Assembly: GCA_903826405.1 (NCBI GenBank)
Contig: CAIKEH010000019.1
Coordinates: 1 to 64,000 of the forward strand
Length of the DNA stretch: 64,000 bases
Source: an uncultured bacterium
GTDB lineage: Bacteria; Bacteroidota; Bacteroidia; Chitinophagales; Chitinophagaceae
Direction of reading: 5' to 3'
Below, piece by piece: positions 62,442 to 64,000 of the stretch. Below the pieces are notes generated by a model, which was not told the origin of the DNA, searched no databases, and saw only the letters and a program-made list of their open reading frames with translations. The position numbers were made by a program, and so were the translations under genes. Every line of letters starts with the position of its first letter. Positions within the stretch are counted from its first letter, which is position 1.

Positions 62442-64000
62442 TCAGTTCACGAAACCCCAGAAAACCCCCAGGCGGAATACCATGCCCGGATATGGATAAA
62501 GTGGCGCTCCATGGTTGACATCCTTGAACCCAAAACCATATTTGAAGGTCAGGGAATTGAGGTTCTCCAAACGAACATAGGACGTGAAGCTTCTGATCCT
62601 GAAATTCACATAGGCCGCGATATCCGGACGAATGATCAAAGTTTCGTTGTTCTGGTAGAAGAATTGTCCGGTCACCGGTGAATAATCATCCCCTTTGTAC
62701 GGGGTATAATATCGAGTGTCAACTCCTGTGGACAGCACCAGATTGGTGAAGAGTTTCCCTTCAAAAGCGAAGCGGTTTCGCGTATACATCAAAGGCAGGT
62801 GTATCGGAGCATTTCCCGCAGTGAGTTGTAAATACAGATCCGAATACCATCTCCAGTTTCTGGCCACCCGAAAAGTCTTGTTCACTCCGAGCCTCAACAG
62901 GTTGAACAAGCCCGTTTCCTGATACACTTTATTGAAATCCCTGAAGTAAGTGTAATTAGCCGTGAGATAATAATGACCACTCAATTTCAGTTGGAGAGCC
63001 GGGATGTCTAGTAATCCGGAGAGGTGTGTGACATTCTCCTTTTTGAGATCCGCAACTCCGATTACCGGGAAACTGGAAGCTCCGCTGTATATATAGGAAG
63101 GCGTTCGGTTGACATTCTCGAAACCCAATTCCAGATATCCCAGTTTTTTACTGAGAAGGGTCCTCAAGGTGGCCAGAGCACGGTAGTTCCCGGCGTAATT
63201 TCCCAAAGTCCAGAATTCACCATAGAGTTCCATATCCCATCTCTTGTCTCGCGTCCGGTTTCGATATTCACCATGAAGGAACAGATTGCTTGAACGGGAT
63301 TTAATTGTCTGTGCGGGACCGGAAAAATCATTTGCCAGGTTCCTTACTTGTAGCATTTGAAGACTTGCCCCAACCTTGATGAACTGTAGCGGATTCCGTG
63401 CGAAGGGGAATTGGATAATGGAAAAATCATTGGTCAATTCCCTCCAACTATCATGCACATCCACTGTATCGGAAGAACCGGAAATGCCGTAATGCTCGAG
63501 ATAGTATGCCCTGTCCCTTTTCCCCTGTATGTCGAGATAGAGGAAATCGTTCGATCCATAACGAATGGTATGCTCTAGACGCAGTCGGGGGATGAAGTAG
63601 CGATGAACGGACGAATCGGTCACTACGGAATCTTTTTGTCCGAAATCATATTGTTGCCGAAGCAGGAATTGGGATTCCTGATAGCTACTCCCCGTATACA
63701 ATTTCACATTGAAAAAATTCCGGGTACTGAATACGCTGTCCGAAAGTTTTGTGGGGATGTTGAACCGGTCATTGAATGCCGTGTTGGGATTCACCAGGAA
63801 AGAATCGTTCCGTATACCTCCATTTTCGGAGGACTGGAGCGAATTGCTCATGGCTACAAAGAAGAGATTGTATCTCTCGTCCTTCGAAGTATACTGCGTC
63901 GAAAATCGTAGATTCTTGTGGTTGGCATTCTGCGAATTGAAATAACCGGGGGAGTTCACCAGCCTGTATTCGAAAACAAAGTTCCAGTTGGGTCTGATAT
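62442..64000 (-). CDS. Putative outer-membrane porin (Porin_10-like), 5' end outside the window
   Basis: The frame is open to the window edge (at least 519 residues), so the N-terminus is missing. An internal GTG at 63959 is not the start, because the upstream codons read PNWNFVFEYRLVNSPGYF, conserved in this family. The visible part is an array of amphipathic beta strands with aromatic girdles (RFSTQYTSKDERYNLFFVAM, YRALATLRTLLSKKLGYLEL), ending in FRLGVFWGFVN, with aromatic residues near the C-terminus as expected for barrel insertion. It precedes the metal-handling genes on the same strand, separated by 207 bases. Confidence 0.85.
   Translation of the reverse strand, partial: IRPNWNFVFEYRLVNSPGYFNSQNANHKNLRFSTQYTSKDERYNLFFVAMSNSLQSSENGGIRNDSFLVNPNTAFNDRFNIPTKLSDSVFSTRNFFNVKLYTGSSYQESQFLLRQQYDFGQKDSVVTDSSVHRYFIPRLRLEHTIRYGSNDFLYLDIQGKRDRAYYLEHYGISGSSDTVDVHDSWRELTNDFSIIQFPFARNPLQFIKVGASLQMLQVRNLANDFSGPAQTIKSRSSNLFLHGEYRNRTRDKRWDMELYGEFWTLGNYAGNYRALATLRTLLSKKLGYLELGFENVNRTPSYIYSGASSFPVIGVADLKKENVTHLSGLLDIPALQLKLSGHYYLTANYTYFRDFNKVYQETGLFNLLRLGVNKTFRVARNWRWYSDLYLQLTAGNAPIHLPLMYTRNRFAFEGKLFTNLVLSTGVDTRYYTPYKGDDYSPVTGQFFYQNNETLIIRPDIAAYVNFRIRSFTSYVRLENLNSLTFKYGFGFKDVNHGAPLYPYPGMVFRLGVFWGFVN

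Noticed and set aside
1-64000. tRNA, rRNA, CRISPR arrays and insertion sequences
   Set aside because: None was seen by eye in the intergenic regions; short RNA genes could still be missed without a covariance-model search.

Overview
The window looks like a chromosomal segment of a Bacteroidota species, most likely near the Chitinophagales. The evidence is indirect. Several gene starts carry the Bacteroidota promoter pattern (TTG or TTTG, a 17-23 base spacer, then TANNTTTG). The protein families are typical of that phylum: a Porin_10-type porin, an HYC_CC_PP protein, DUF2911, a TonB receptor with a carboxypeptidase-like N-terminal region, a very long TamB-like protein, GH95 and GH20 enzymes, and large secreted peptidases. 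I saw no rRNA, tRNA, CRISPR array, insertion sequence or prophage.

Layout. 0-5.6 kb: a secreted BNR/Asp-box protein and a GH95 alpha-L-fucosidase face each other and are visibly richer in GC than what follows. 5.7-9.2 kb: smc. 9.25-10.76 kb: a mostly non-coding, AT-rich stretch with two DnaA-box-like 9-mers and one small Cys-rich ORF. 10.8-15 kb: a Gfo/Idh/MocA dehydrogenase, a GH20 hexosaminidase and a DUF4412/GLPGLI-like secreted protein. 15.4-17.9 kb: an arginine-deiminase-type enzyme and CtlX, which could convert arginine to ornithine in two hydrolytic steps. 17.9-22.4 kb: a CHAD protein coupled to a sugar-nucleotide reductase, then pfkA-pyk. 22.5-29.1 kb: tandem CocE/NonD hydrolases, a histidine kinase, and phzF-rnhA. 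29.2-34.6 kb: housekeeping and small genes (DUF6580, a zinc-ribbon protein, manA, yraN, a YkgJ-like protein, xerD, DUF2911).

34.6-41.7 kb is a tightly packed minus-strand operon: M14 carboxypeptidase, PIG-L deacetylase, two tiny membrane proteins of 50 and 41 residues, and a sodium:solute symporter. It reads as a unit for degrading and importing a peptide- or amino-sugar-derived substrate. 41.8-50.6 kb holds ggt, a TamB-like giant, ribBA and an esterase.

50.7-56.6 kb is the most interesting metabolic cluster. It contains an ATP-grasp ligase, a GCS2/YbdK-type carboxylate-amine ligase, a divergent lipoprotein aminopeptidase-like hydrolase, a class I glutamine amidotransferase, a second divergent ATP-grasp-like protein and a cupin. 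Together they look like a pathway for an unknown gamma-glutamyl or other small peptide-like metabolite. An MFS transporter follows on the other strand.

57.9-64 kb is a metal-handling cluster on the minus strand: a porin (cut by the window edge), an HYC_CC_PP protein, a secreted HMA-like protein with a metallothionein-like tail, a thioredoxin-like protein, and a TonB receptor whose N-terminus is a second copy of the HMA-like module.
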